Below, piece after piece: positions 27,401 to 30,110 of a stretch of 32,615 nt of DNA. Every line of letters begins with the position of its first letter. The first letter of the stretch is position 1. The notes beneath the pieces were generated by a model. That model did no database searches. It had not been told where the DNA came from and saw nothing but the letters and a program-made list of their open reading frames with translations. The translations under genes were made by a program, and so were the position numbers. This DNA is from Saccoglossus kowalevskii (Eukaryota > Hemichordata > Enteropneusta > Harrimaniidae), in NCBI RefSeq assembly GCF_000003605.2, contig NW_003124897.1, forward strand, positions 179,900-212,514, written 5' to 3'.

Positions 27401-29545
27401 TTTAGTGTTTTTATTGTCAGGTTTAGTGTTTTTCGACAGGTTTAGTGTTTTTCGACAGGTTTAGTGTTTTCCGGGGTTTCCACTCAACGTTGTTCATATT
27501 GAGAAATACTGCCGTGGAACAGCATTAATAAAAACAAAATGGCCATCAGTTGGCCATTTTGAATTGATCATCAAACCAATATATCTATATCTATGAGATG
27601 ATGTATAATGAATATTTAAAATTTGAACATAATCAGTCACAGCATGGCAGAGATATGGCACAAGAACCACATTCATTAGAACAAAATGGCCGCCAGTCAG
27701 CCATTTTGAAATTGATCTGAAAAACAAAATGATATGCATCAGGGACACATATTGTCCAATGTATGTAACAAGTTTGAATAAAATCCATCTGTTACAGCTG
27801 AGAAATGCTTGATTTTGATGATTTTTCAGTACAAAAAAGGCCACCATTCGGCCATCTTGAATAAGATCGTGAAACAAATTGATGTGCATATGTATAATAT
27901 TATGTATGATGTATGTGCAAGGTTTGAATGTAATCGGTCCAGGCATGTCTAAGATACAGGTCCGAATGCACACACGAACGCACAGAGGTCAATCCACAAG
28001 TACCCGTTTTCGGACTGTGTTCGAACGGGGACTAAAAATACCTTGAAGTGGGTGTTTTTGAAAACAAAATGCATGAAATTAAAATTGTATTCTAACTTTG
28101 TACGATCCGTAGAAAATCTCTCACTGACGCCTTTAAGCATCATAGGGGATTTGGATTTTAGATGGTTCAAGAGAAATATTATCCAACAGAATTCAGAAAT
28201 TGAATTGAGAAGATTTTTCTGAAGTAAAGTGGCTGTGAGTGATTTTTCATTGTTTTCACAATAATCGGATAACAACCAACAAGAATGCATCTTCAAAGAA
28301 AATGTTTCTGAAAGTGTCTGTGTCTAAGATAATTACTTACGCTGTACATCAACATAGAAGAGACATGATGCAATGTTGCCAGCATCATCTTCAGCTGTCA
28401 CAGTCACAGTCACAAATGTAAGAGTAGGTACTACAGTACCATTTGTCTTACTATACATCACAGCAGCCACAGCCACATTATCCGTAGCTTCTACAGGATC
28501 ATAGTAAACTGCATATTCTACGTCATTCGTCAAAACTACTTGGGTGTCTGGGCAGGATACTTGGGGTGGCTCAACATCTGAAAAAATAAATACAGTTTTT
28601 CAATTCCTTTACATGTATAAAGAATGCCTATACACCTTAATCCTATATAAGTTGTCCCACTTGCAATGAAATAATATTTTTCTCTAAGAATCTATCTGGT
28701 AGGAAATGTCACCTTCATATGTCACCAACCTATGACTTTTAAAGACAAGAAATATAACTGGTTAGCCACGTTGTCCACATGTTCTGACTGAATGAAATTA
28801 CCATCTACATTGATGTGGCATCTACATTGATGTGACCAAAGCTCACTTCTATAATTCAATTAATTAATTTAAATTTTTATATTCTATATTGAAGTGTCAC
28901 CACCATAGAAAGTAGTTGAATTCCATGGAAACTAACTATGTATTCTACATACGTTGCACACATCATTTGGGACAGTTATCAAATACAACACAGCATAAAG
29001 ACTGTGACATTTCACTATTAATACAGGGCTTATTAATAAAGCGAGGGAGTCGTCACCTGCACATGCGTCAGATGACCATAGACGATGAAATAAACGTCTA
29101 CCCATGGGTCGTTGCATTTTTAGCGTGTGTTGTTATCATCGCTTGGGACTCAATTCCCACGCGTACACAGGTGATGACCCTCTCGCTTTAATTATTTACT
29201 GGGTTTTATTTTCACTCATCTCACTGATAATATTCACAATTAACAATATAGCTGTGTATTTTTGATGGTGACGTTTCAATTATACAAATCTTCTCTTATT
29301 TTTATGCATGCTTTTCATGATCATGACAAGTTTACACTTTGAAAAATTCCATTTTTATTCAAACTTCTCTCTCCAAACTTTGCATCAATAGCTTACAAAT
29401 GGAATAACTTGTTAACAGTTTCAAGGCGGTGTTAAGAGTATGGTATATAAAACGTTATACATACCAATACATGTTGGAACTGGACCACTCCATTCGGCAA
29501 CATCTTCATCTTGTTTATCTTTGGTTTTATTACTAGGTTGATGAC
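190..29545 (-). CDS. SVEP1: SVEP1/polydom-like secreted multidomain protein, partial gene model (18 exons)
   Basis: Join of 18 minus-strand exons, 5' to 3': 29465-29545, 28341-28577, 26555-26767, 19268-19488, 18517-18760, 16132-16287, 14032-14181, 13574-13735, 12634-12724, 9748-10112, 8713-8916, 7669-7820, 5531-5730, 4542-4666, 3854-4111, 2681-2849, 1762-1947, 190-482. All have GT donors and AG acceptors, and the phases match at all 17 junctions, which supports one continuous reading frame of 3507 nt. The domain order sushi, HYR, sushi, GCC2/GCC3 x3, EGF x12, pentraxin is the known core of SVEP1, an extracellular matrix and adhesion protein. The N-terminal VWA region and the C-terminal sushi series expected for that family are outside the window. 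Invertebrates carry several proteins of this modular type, so strict orthology is not shown. Confidence 0.7.
483..1761 (-). other. Intron between pentraxin exons; mostly unremarkable
   Basis: This AT-rich intron of 1279 bp has no coding signal. The small ORFs at 696-905, 1143-1328 and 1426-1611 have no recognisable domains. The only marked site is the CTCF-like motif at 1658-1671. Confidence 0.8.
1658..1671 (+). promoter_or_regulatory. CTCF-like binding motif
   Basis: CCACTAGAGGGCGC fits the bilaterian CTCF core CCASYAGRKGGCRS at every position. It stands out as a GC-rich island in an AT-rich intron. A motif match alone does not show binding, and the same string is also found in some dispersed repeats. 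Confidence 0.4.
1762..1947 (-). CDS. SVEP1: Pentraxin/LamG domain, middle exon
   Basis: The 186-nt exon is phase 2 at both ends (acceptor ATTTATAG, donor GTAAGTTCAC). It encodes SNFDVFVELPSSDNFNILQ, then DTLWHHVAIRWYS, AEWYIDGSLLSQSSL and NPTPAW. The W-H-H-V-A-x-x-W motif followed by W-Y-I-D-G is the hallmark core of pentraxin/LamG domains. The split codon at the end is tryptophan and continues as LSLVIGQ in the next exon. Confidence 0.95.
1948..2680 (-). other. Intron with a small inverted-repeat element
   Basis: A 733-bp intron inside the pentraxin domain. It holds the element at 2320-2503 and otherwise AT-rich sequence without recognisable features. Confidence 0.8.
2320..2503. mobile_element. 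MITE-like element with 20-bp perfect inverted repeats
   Basis: AAAATCTGTATTAGAAGCTG at 2324-2343 returns as its exact reverse complement at 2480-2499. TA dinucleotides flank both ends (2318-2319 and 2504-2505), as for Tc1/mariner-type insertions. A partial copy of one end is at 4135-4152. There is no coding capacity, so it is probably non-autonomous. Confidence 0.6.
2681..2849 (-). CDS. SVEP1: Pentraxin/LamG domain, first exon
   Basis: The 169-nt exon enters in phase 1 (acceptor ACATCTTAG) and leaves in phase 2 at a GTATAAAT donor. It encodes EKSEEFDLYLCVDDN, the strand AVQFNVMEFTAVFWIRYA, and QPFQLLTSEDG. The strand pattern ending in F-W-I/V-R is typical of the start of the pentraxin/LamG sandwich. 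The ORF stays open past the donor to about 2596, but using the donor gives the exact phase needed by the next exon and a smooth sequence (TSEDG/SNFDVFVEL). The donor is therefore chosen by phase as well as by motif. A later GTAGAC donor is possible but would be out of phase. Confidence 0.85.
2850..3853 (-). other. Intron between the last EGF exon and the pentraxin; nothing recognised
   Basis: The 1004-bp AT-rich intron has a more GC-rich patch with repeated GCGCA words at about 3380-3465. The plus-strand ORF at 3176-3502 covers the patch but has no recognisable domain. Confidence 0.75.
3854..4111 (-). CDS. SVEP1: EGF-like repeats 10 (end), 11 and 12
   Basis: The 258-nt exon is phase 1 at both ends (acceptor GTTTCTAG, donor GTAATATTC). 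EGF 11 is a clear calcium-binding EGF: DINECDSLLDTCKNGATC, then CTNSVGSYQCLC and GYEGVNCE. EGF 12 has TDDCVDACQNDATC, then CTDGINQYTCTC and FYEGINCE. Both have the O-fucose consensus and the C-x-D/N-x4-Y-x-C-x-C hydroxylation pattern. These are the last EGFs before the pentraxin domain, as in SVEP1. The overlapping plus-strand ORF at 3798-4025 is a shadow. Confidence 0.96.
4315..4500. mobile_element. Palindromic TACTGT-family MITE, copy a
   Basis: The right end is AAATAAAGTATTTTACAGTA, and the interior repeats the words ATTTTCGCT, TTCCAGCGAATATA and AAATTCCATAC. These are shared with copies at 8118, 16842, 17384 and 26993. The left end is degraded. Confidence 0.65.
4542..4666 (-). CDS. SVEP1: EGF-like repeats 9 (end) and 10 (first part)
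   Basis: The 125-nt exon enters in phase 2 (acceptor TCTTTCAG) and leaves in phase 1 (donor GTAAGGC). It supplies the end of EGF 9 (CTSGWTGSDCN) and EGF 10 from IDDCIGTPCYNGGTC to FTCHCPTG. The last cysteine of EGF 10 is in the next exon (FDGLMCD). EGF 10 has the D-D-C start, the O-fucose consensus CYNGGTC and the hydroxylation pattern CLDGHNSFTCHC, so it is probably a calcium-binding EGF. The exon has no long ORF of its own and was found from its EGF spacing and phases. Confidence 0.93.
4721..4819. mobile_element. Short TTAA-flanked MITE, copy 1
   Basis: About 99 bp between TTAA at 4717-4720 and TTAA at 4820-4823. It shares GATATGGGACTC, GTGTAAAATACATTGTTTA and CGACCACCGCGCT with the copy at 7962-8086. 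The TTAA duplication is the piggyBac-type target site. The ends are weak inverted repeats. Confidence 0.6.
4824..5530 (-). other. Intron remainder with a possible dispersed repeat fragment
   Basis: Mostly AT-rich. The stretch CAGCACCAAAGTCGACTTCTGTC at 5048-5070 resembles the reverse complement of the sequence at 22542-22565, so both may be ends of one dispersed repeat. No coding signal was found. Confidence 0.4.
5531..5730 (-). CDS. SVEP1: EGF-like repeats 8 and 9 (first part)
   Basis: The 200-nt exon enters in phase 0 (acceptor ATTTTCAG) and leaves in phase 2 (donor GTCAGTTTC). EGF 8 starts VDECSTNPCNNGGTC and has the calcium-binding type D-E-C start, the O-fucose consensus and the Asp hydroxylation pattern CTDLVGAFQCIC. 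EGF 9 starts DHCAEQPEACMNGATC and continues to LEC, and its last part is in the next exon. If the donor were ignored the frame would run into intron, so the splice site fixes the exon end. Confidence 0.94.
5731..6102 (-). other. Intron sequence, nothing recognised
   Basis: AT-rich, with one AAAATGGCCACCCAGTC word at 5969-5985 that resembles the ATGGCC repeats at 27525-28035. Confidence 0.6.
6103..7372. repeat. Composite repeat block with a unit of about 160 bp
   Basis: Units carry AAAGATATCATTACAAAATGA, AAATCTGAGAGAGGTCCACAT and GTTTTTAACAAGAAGTC. They occur near 6146, 6350, 6510, 6765, 7090 and 7180. The left side has TAGCTCCGCTGT (6113-6124) and the right side has CGACAGCAGAGCTA (7354-7367), an imperfect inverted pair. 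The variant ACAGCGGAGCTA recurs at 6594-6605. The same family fills 18785-19262. There is no coding capacity, and it is probably a nested non-autonomous transposon. Confidence 0.75.
7669..7820 (-). CDS. SVEP1: EGF-like repeat 6 (end) and an eight-cysteine EGF 7
   Basis: The 152-nt exon enters in phase 1 (acceptor TTGTATTAG) and leaves in phase 0 (donor GTAAGTAG). It begins by completing EGF 6 (GETCE). EGF 7 then runs CDPNPCLNSGEC, FDCQCAGFQCLC, and AYTGTLCE. A normal EGF has six cysteines and this one has eight. The additional pair comes from repetition of the F-x-C-x-C motif (FDCQC, FQCLC). The frame and the splice phases on both sides hold, so this is not an error of exon choice. O-fucose and hydroxylation sites are absent in this repeat. 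Confidence 0.92.
7962..8086. mobile_element. Short TTAA-flanked MITE, copy 2
   Basis: About 125 bp between TTAA at 7958-7961 and TTAA at 8087-8090. The ends AGGGCGGCAGTCG and CGACCACCGCGCT form an imperfect inverted repeat. It is longer than copy 1 by a short GC-rich segment (GCGACATATACAACGC) and a few bases near GTGCTGCGCGTC. Confidence 0.65.
8118..8310. mobile_element. Palindromic TACTGT-family MITE, copy b
   Basis: It starts TACTGTAAAATACTTAATTTT and has ATTTTCGCTTTTTCGCTGAAG and TTATTCCAGCTAAAATAAAG. The right terminus is diverged after 8310. Confidence 0.7.
8713..8916 (-). CDS. SVEP1: EGF-like repeats 5 and 6
   Basis: The 204-nt exon is phase 1 at both ends (acceptor ATATTACAG, donor GTACTGTT, weaker than most in this gene). 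EGF 5 contains NCHSDPCENGATC and GFTGDLCD. EGF 6 contains NDCVIGVCQNGGTC and FTCDCPIGYTG, and its last cysteine comes from the next exon (ETC). EGF 6 has both the O-fucose consensus and the C-x-D-x4-F-x-C-x-C site for Asp hydroxylation. The start of this exon, with its acceptor, is duplicated in the neighbouring minisatellite at 9090-9127. Confidence 0.94.
8933..9690. repeat. 133-bp tandem repeat in the intron before EGF 5
   Basis: The start word GATAATATGCAAAT or a variant lies at 8933, 9045, 9151, 9284, 9417 and 9550. The last three intervals are exactly 133 bp, and the two copies from 9284 and 9417 are nearly identical. The first intervals are 112 and 106 bp, and the second of these holds the exon fragment at 9090-9127. 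A decayed copy ends the array. Confidence 0.93.
9090..9127 (-). pseudogene. Duplicated start of the EGF 5 exon, with acceptor
   Basis: TTCTCACACGGATCAGGATG and the following ACAGTTATCTGTA match the right end of the exon 8713-8916. Read on the minus strand, an intact TATTATAATACAG-type acceptor is followed by NCHPDPCEN, as in EGF 5 (NCHSDPCEN). Then the match breaks off without a donor. It is a non-functional piece carried in the minisatellite. Confidence 0.85.
9748..10112 (-). CDS. SVEP1: EGF-like repeats 1 (end), 2, 3 and 4
   Basis: This is the largest exon at 365 nt, entering in phase 2 (acceptor CTTTCAG) and leaving in phase 1 (donor GTATGTGT). It encodes the last cysteine of EGF 1 and three complete EGF repeats. 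EGF 2 contains CDNNPCLNGGTC and GYIGDNCE. EGF 3 contains CDTNPCLLGGTC and IQGQFCE. EGF 4 contains CHSYPCGFNALC and GYSGEFCN. EGF 2 and 3 have the C-x4-S/T-C consensus for O-fucosylation, and EGF 4 does not. Three EGFs fused in one exon, while most neighbours have one or two, suggests intron loss or tandem growth within the exon. Confidence 0.95.
10113..11030 (-). other. First part of a 2521-bp intron, nothing recognised
   Basis: AT-rich sequence with no repeats that I can match elsewhere in the window. The ORF at 10146-10421 has no recognisable domain. Confidence 0.7.
11036..11185. mobile_element. 150-bp MITE-like element flanked by TGATA
   Basis: The 5-bp direct repeat TGATA at 11031-11035 and 11186-11190 flanks an element with imperfect inverted ends (CATGGGCGGAT and the complement of CAGGGGCGAAT). 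It is much more GC-rich than its surroundings, with C and G runs (GGCCACGACCCCCCCTATT). Confidence 0.6.
11571..12493. mobile_element. TTAA-flanked inverted-repeat element, about 920 bp
   Basis: TTAA at 11567-11570 and 12494-12497 flanks inverted ends GGTAGAGATGCAGGTT and, on the opposite strand, GGTAAAGATGCAGTTT (14 of 16 identical), followed by a shared CCTG. TTAA target sites are typical of piggyBac-type transposons. No transposase ORF is present, so it would be non-autonomous or decayed. Confidence 0.5.
12634..12724 (-). CDS. SVEP1: EGF-like repeat 1, first part
   Basis: The short 91-nt exon enters in phase 1 (acceptor TTCTATAG) and leaves in phase 2 (donor GTAAGTTACG). It encodes ACSDDPCLNGGVCSASAHSW followed by HCQCLDNYFG, which are cysteines 1 to 5 of an EGF domain. 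The sixth cysteine (VAC) is in the next exon. The exon is too short for simple ORF calling and was found from its EGF spacing and splice sites. The phase-2 end is rare in this gene and is matched exactly by the next acceptor. This repeat lacks the Ser/Thr of the O-fucose site (CLNGGVC). Confidence 0.9.
12725..13573 (-). other. Intron between EGF 1 and GCC2/GCC3 module 3
   Basis: The 849-bp AT-rich intron contains CCACGTTTCATTAAAATCGG at 12855-12874. This resembles words in the dispersed repeats at 6722-6747 and 27900-27945. Repeated TTAATATGCA words are also present. No coding signal. Confidence 0.5.
13574..13735 (-). CDS. SVEP1: GCC2/GCC3 cysteine module 3
   Basis: The 162-nt exon is phase 1 at both ends (acceptor CTTTTCAG, donor GTAAGATA) and encodes 54 residues. 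Motifs are YCVPGTFSSTGLKPCLPC, DFYQNLSGASSCIEC and SSNECI. It repeats the G-T-F-S-S-T-G core of module 2. NLSG gives a possible N-glycosylation site. The next exon starts the EGF series: the split codon gives aspartate, so the protein reads ECIDACSDDPC across the junction. Confidence 0.93.
   Translation of the reverse strand, partial: PTVYQVHFHQLVLNLVCHVFLISIKICPVLLLVLNVRIMSTRYKMVHRVQMNA
14032..14181 (-). CDS. SVEP1: GCC2/GCC3 cysteine module 2
   Basis: The 150-nt exon is phase 1 at both ends (acceptor TTGTTACAG, donor GTAAATTT) and encodes 50 residues. Motifs are CEKGTFSSTGMLPCNVCP, then DTFASGFGNIECQPCPEGF and SSDCF. The G-T-F-S-S-T-G-x-x-P-C core is the typical GCC2/GCC3 signature, shared with module 3, so modules 2 and 3 look like the closer pair. 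Such tandem modules act as short rigid spacers in secreted proteins. Confidence 0.93.
14182..16131 (-). other. 1950-bp intron between GCC2/GCC3 modules 2 and 1
   Basis: It contains a probable retroelement tail (14560-14833). The rest is AT-rich, with TAAAATGGCTGCCATTTGGCC at 15238-15258 related to the ATGGCC palindromes near 27537. The plus-strand ORF at 15469-15777 has no recognisable domain and I treat it as chance. Confidence 0.6.
14560..14833 (+). mobile_element. Probable 3' end of a non-LTR retroelement (LINE or SINE)
   Basis: The sequence ends with a perfect 7-bp stem hairpin CATCCCCTCCGGGGGATG (14784-14801), a few bases, then (AATA)n at 14810-14833. A terminal hairpin followed by a short microsatellite tail is usual for CR1/L2-like elements and dependent SINEs. 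The left boundary is uncertain, and no reverse transcriptase ORF is present. Confidence 0.45.
16132..16287 (-). CDS. SVEP1: GCC2/GCC3 (ephrin-receptor-like) cysteine module 1
   Basis: The 156-nt exon is phase 1 at both ends (acceptor TTTTCAG, donor GTAAGTGAG) and is one 52-residue module. Visible motifs are TCTPGTYEKNNVCLDCPLG, then GKYQPEHGKSTCRPC, and VDSCI at the end. The pattern C-x-P-G-x-Y/F, C-x-x-C-P-x-G-x-Y-Q, G-x-x-x-C-x-x-C is that of the GCC2/GCC3 family, found in SVEP1, SCUBE and ephrin-receptor-like regions. It is the first of three such single-exon modules in a row. Confidence 0.92.
16493..16520 (+). repeat. CCCCCA microsatellite
   Basis: Several units of CCCCCA with some CCCCA units, in the intron upstream of the GCC2/GCC3 module 2. 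Confidence 0.9.
16842..17053. mobile_element. Palindromic TACTGT-family MITE, copy c (most complete)
   Basis: It starts TACTGTGGAATACTTTATTT and ends with its complement, AAATAAAGTATTCTACAGTA. Inside are ATTTTCGCTGGAATT, ATGGAATTTATTTTCACTG and AAAATAGCGAAAATAAATT. The element is about 212 bp and almost wholly palindromic, with TA at both ends. Confidence 0.8.
17384..17534. mobile_element. Palindromic TACTGT-family MITE, copy d (left end lost)
   Basis: It starts within the family at TTTTGAATAGAATTTATTTT and ends AAAATAAAGTATTTTACAGTA-like at 17534. The first quarter is missing compared with copy c. Confidence 0.7.
17604..18414. mobile_element. TA-flanked DNA transposon remnant sharing its core with 30111-31179
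   Basis: The ends are CTGTAGTTGTCTGAGTATAA and, on the opposite strand, CGTAGTTGTCAGAGTATAAA, with TA outside each. Long C runs lie just inside both ends (17642-17650 and 18349-18361). The core at about 17700-18105 matches, in the opposite orientation, about 30480-30915: ATCATCCATC, AACACGTTGGCATCATC, GACCGGATTGCGC and GTACGTTATTATAATCA. No transposase ORF. Confidence 0.65.
18517..18760 (-). CDS. SVEP1: Unrecognised extracellular segment, second half, ending in a cysteine-rich turn
   Basis: The 244-nt exon enters in phase 0 (acceptor TATCACAG) and leaves in phase 1 (donor GTAAGTTTG). It encodes about 81 residues. The first part is acidic and beta-rich, starting VVVGVNLKFAIKDE and including EYIEICQDN. 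NSSC gives a possible N-glycosylation site. The end, SACKCDNGDAFINQRC, looks like the start of an EGF or GCC2-type cysteine module and continues in the next exon with LTCTPGTY. Only this last part is recognisable. With the previous exon it forms a 154-residue region of unknown fold. Confidence 0.85.
18785..19262. repeat. Second block of the 160-bp composite repeat
   Basis: Three units with AAATCTGAGAGAGGTCCACAT, GTAGTACCTAGATATGTAAT and TTTTTAACAAGAAGTCGAAA. It belongs to the family at 6103-7372. It ends 6 bp before the exon at 19268, so almost the whole intron is repeat. Confidence 0.85.
19268..19488 (-). CDS. SVEP1: Unrecognised extracellular segment, first half
   Basis: The 221-nt exon enters in phase 1 and leaves in phase 0. 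The acceptor follows a run of T ending in TTTAG, and the donor is GTAAGAT. It encodes about 73 residues beginning TTLPSCQSPLKADF and including DIKCYTLYG and FITLCSLDVW, so three cysteines. The end is a beta-rich stretch, VELTFHVSTYVTTDTQ. I do not recognise the fold. Its place between the sushi exon and the GCC2/GCC3 modules matches a spacer region in SVEP1-like proteins. The exon is supported by its splice sites and by the exact phase-0 match to the next exon. Confidence 0.8.
19581..22540. repeat. 44-bp minisatellite with higher-order structure, containing a gap
   Basis: The unit is about 44 bp: GTGAAACATGGATGATGGTA, then TTCACTGATGAAAGTTGTTG and a short variable end (TAAA, CATAAA or TATGAA). 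Units shortened to about 38-40 bp occur (TGTATATTGAAACATGG). Roughly 49 units are visible outside the gap. Blocks of units recur: the variant GATTAATTTAAGTGAAACAT occurs at 21114 and 21294. The array lies in the 7066-bp intron between the sushi exon and exon 19268-19488. Confidence 0.97.
19758..20591. other. Assembly gap (N, 834 bp)
   Basis: A run of N inside the 44-bp minisatellite. The sequence on both sides is array, so the gap is most likely more of the same. Its true length is uncertain. Confidence 0.99.
22541..23113 (-). other. Spacer between two minisatellites
   Basis: It starts with GTCAAAAGTTGACTTTGGCG at 22542-22561 and may be an old dispersed repeat related to 5048-5070. It ends in a C run at 23104-23115, just before the 61-bp array. 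No exon-like segment was found. Confidence 0.5.
23114..26335. repeat. 61-bp minisatellite, about 53 units
   Basis: The unit reads TGTTCATTGCACATCATGTC, AAAATCCATTGCATATATGT, CATAGCTGATGATACCTCAA and G, which is 61 bp. Variants are 57-62 bp, mainly through loss of AT in GCATATGTC or use of CCTTTTAG in place of CCTCAAG. Multi-unit blocks repeat, for example 23641-23790 and 23941-24090 (300 bp apart) and 25441-25560 with 25621-25740 (about 180 bp apart). Plus-strand ORFs over the array are by-products of the repeat. Confidence 0.97.
26555..26767 (-). CDS. SVEP1: Sushi-like (CCP) domain exon after the HYR
   Basis: The 213-nt exon is phase 1 at both ends (acceptor CTTACAG, donor GTAAGTA). Its 71 residues contain DCPEW near the start, GYSCSITCPDG in the middle, and MFTCVYGEGWMP then VPPCV at the end. 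The cysteine order, the G-x-W and the final P-x-C are those of a sushi module. It is one module per exon, as is usual for this family. In SVEP1 the sushi after the HYR pair occupies the same position. A stretch rich in proline and glutamate (QPLPEPDG) precedes the third beta-strand region. Confidence 0.9.
26993..27165. mobile_element. Palindromic TACTGT-family MITE, copy e
   Basis: It starts TACTGTGAAAGACTTTATTTT and ends AGCGAAAGTATTTAACAGTA, with TTTTCACTGATTTTTGATGA inside, as in copy c. It is shorter because part of the right half is lost. Confidence 0.75.
27219..27489. mobile_element. 271-bp MULE-like MITE with 9-bp target duplication and subterminal repeats
   Basis: The direct repeat TTGTTCATA occurs at 27210-27218 and 27490-27498. 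The ends CGTTGAGTGGAAACCCCGGA and its exact complement TCCGGGGTTTCCACTCAACG are perfect inverted repeats and extend through AAACACTAAACC. Each side has about four copies of a 19-20-bp unit (ACACTAAACC-GTTGAAAA). A 9-bp target duplication is typical of Mutator-like elements. No ORF is present, so it is non-autonomous. The intact ends suggest a recent insertion. Confidence 0.85.
27525..28035. repeat. Trimeric 150-bp repeat with ATGGCC palindromes
   Basis: The palindromes AAAATGGCCATCAGTTGGCC (27537), AAAATGGCCGCCAGTCAGCC (27683) and AAAAAAGGCCACCATTCGGCC-like (27833) are about 150 bp apart. Each is followed by a GTTTGAAT-AAATC word (27771, 27922). The right end has ACCCGTTTTCGGACTGTGTTC, partly palindromic. 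The frames have no recognisable domain. Confidence 0.7.
28341..28577 (-). CDS. SVEP1: HYR (hyalin repeat) domain exon
   Basis: The 237-nt exon is phase 1 at both ends (acceptor TTTTTTTCAG, donor GTAAGT) and holds one complete module of 79 residues. It starts VEPPQVSCPD, has the central YYDPVEATDN, and ends in the beta-strand motif VTVTAEDDAGNIASC followed by LFYVDVQ. The CP-D start, the A-x-D-N centre and the final x-D-x-A-G-N-x-A-x-C are the defining features of HYR domains, which have an immunoglobulin-like fold and act in extracellular adhesion. Vertebrate SVEP1 has two HYR domains in tandem between sushi domains. Only one is visible here, directly between sushi exons. Confidence 0.93.
28578..29037 (-). 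other. Intron between HYR and sushi-end exon; nothing recognised
   Basis: AT-rich, with TGATGTGGCATCTACATTGA in a local tandem duplication at 28800-28835 (CATCTACATTGATGTG twice). No coding signal. Confidence 0.6.
29038..29189. mobile_element. 152-bp MITE with about 30-bp inverted ends
   Basis: AAAGCGAGGGAGTCGTCACCTG at the left end matches the complement of the right end (AAAGCGAGAGGGTCATCACCTG). AAT flanks both sides (29035-29037 and 29190-29192), a 3-bp duplication as in PIF/Harbinger elements. It is GC-richer than its surroundings. The ORFs over it are chance. Confidence 0.75.
29465..29545 (-). CDS. SVEP1: Exon 1 of the window: C-terminal end of a sushi (CCP) domain
   Basis: This 81-nt exon is phase 1 at both ends. 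The acceptor follows TGATTTCAG and the donor reads GTATGT. It encodes 27 residues: a polar, lysine- and aspartate-rich stretch (SNKTKDKQDED) followed by EWSGPVPTCI. A tryptophan about ten residues before the last cysteine, then P-x-C, is the standard end of a sushi domain. The rest of this domain must lie in exons upstream, beyond 32615 or hidden in the repeat-rich intron. The polar insert is unusual for a CCP. The call rests on the short C-terminal signature, the good splice sites and the phase match with the next exon. Confidence 0.75.
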
Positions 29546-30108
29546 CTGAAATCAATCAAGCACTGTTATTTTTCAGAAATTTTCTTGGTATCATGCCTCA
29601 AATTGTTATTGCAATTTATACCACTCTTGGTCATGTGATCAATTTTTCTGGCCCTTGGTTTATTTTTTAATTAATCCACACATGTCTTTTTGACTTTATA
29701 CTAATTGGAAACTGAGCAGCTTTAGTCTCAGTGAAACATCTGTAGTTGACAAAGAGATGAGTTCTTTCGAAATTATTGAAAAAGTAGGCCAAGTAAGGGG
29801 TTCAAATTCAAATTCAACTACAACAGGTAGAGCCTCTAATGACTGAGCTATTGGATTTCTGATGGAGGATTCTAAAAATATGGGTATTAGAAAGGTCATT
29901 TCAATGTCAAATGTTATTCATGATCAAAAGATAAATCGTACAATACATCTTTCGTATTTATGTAAATCAACATGCGTTCAGCGCTGTGCACTGGCAATGC
30001 AACTGATTGTTGAATTTTATCGTTTTGTTCATGATATAATTCGTTAATTGCATCTCGTTGTCGAGTGAAAACACACTCCAACTTGTGAAATTAAATATAC
30101 ATACATTG
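29546..30108 (-). other. Upstream intron, nothing recognised
   Basis: AT-rich sequence upstream of the first exon in the window. The ORFs at 29696-29899 and 29862-30047 show no recognisable domain. Confidence 0.6.
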
Positions 30109-30110
30109 TA

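Noticed and set aside
27494-27973. 159-codon minus-strand ORF
   Set aside because: It lies on the trimeric 150-bp repeat, and the sequence echoes the repeat period.
28916-29191. 91-codon plus-strand ORF
   Set aside because: It is mostly the GC-rich MITE at 29038-29189 and has no recognisable domain.
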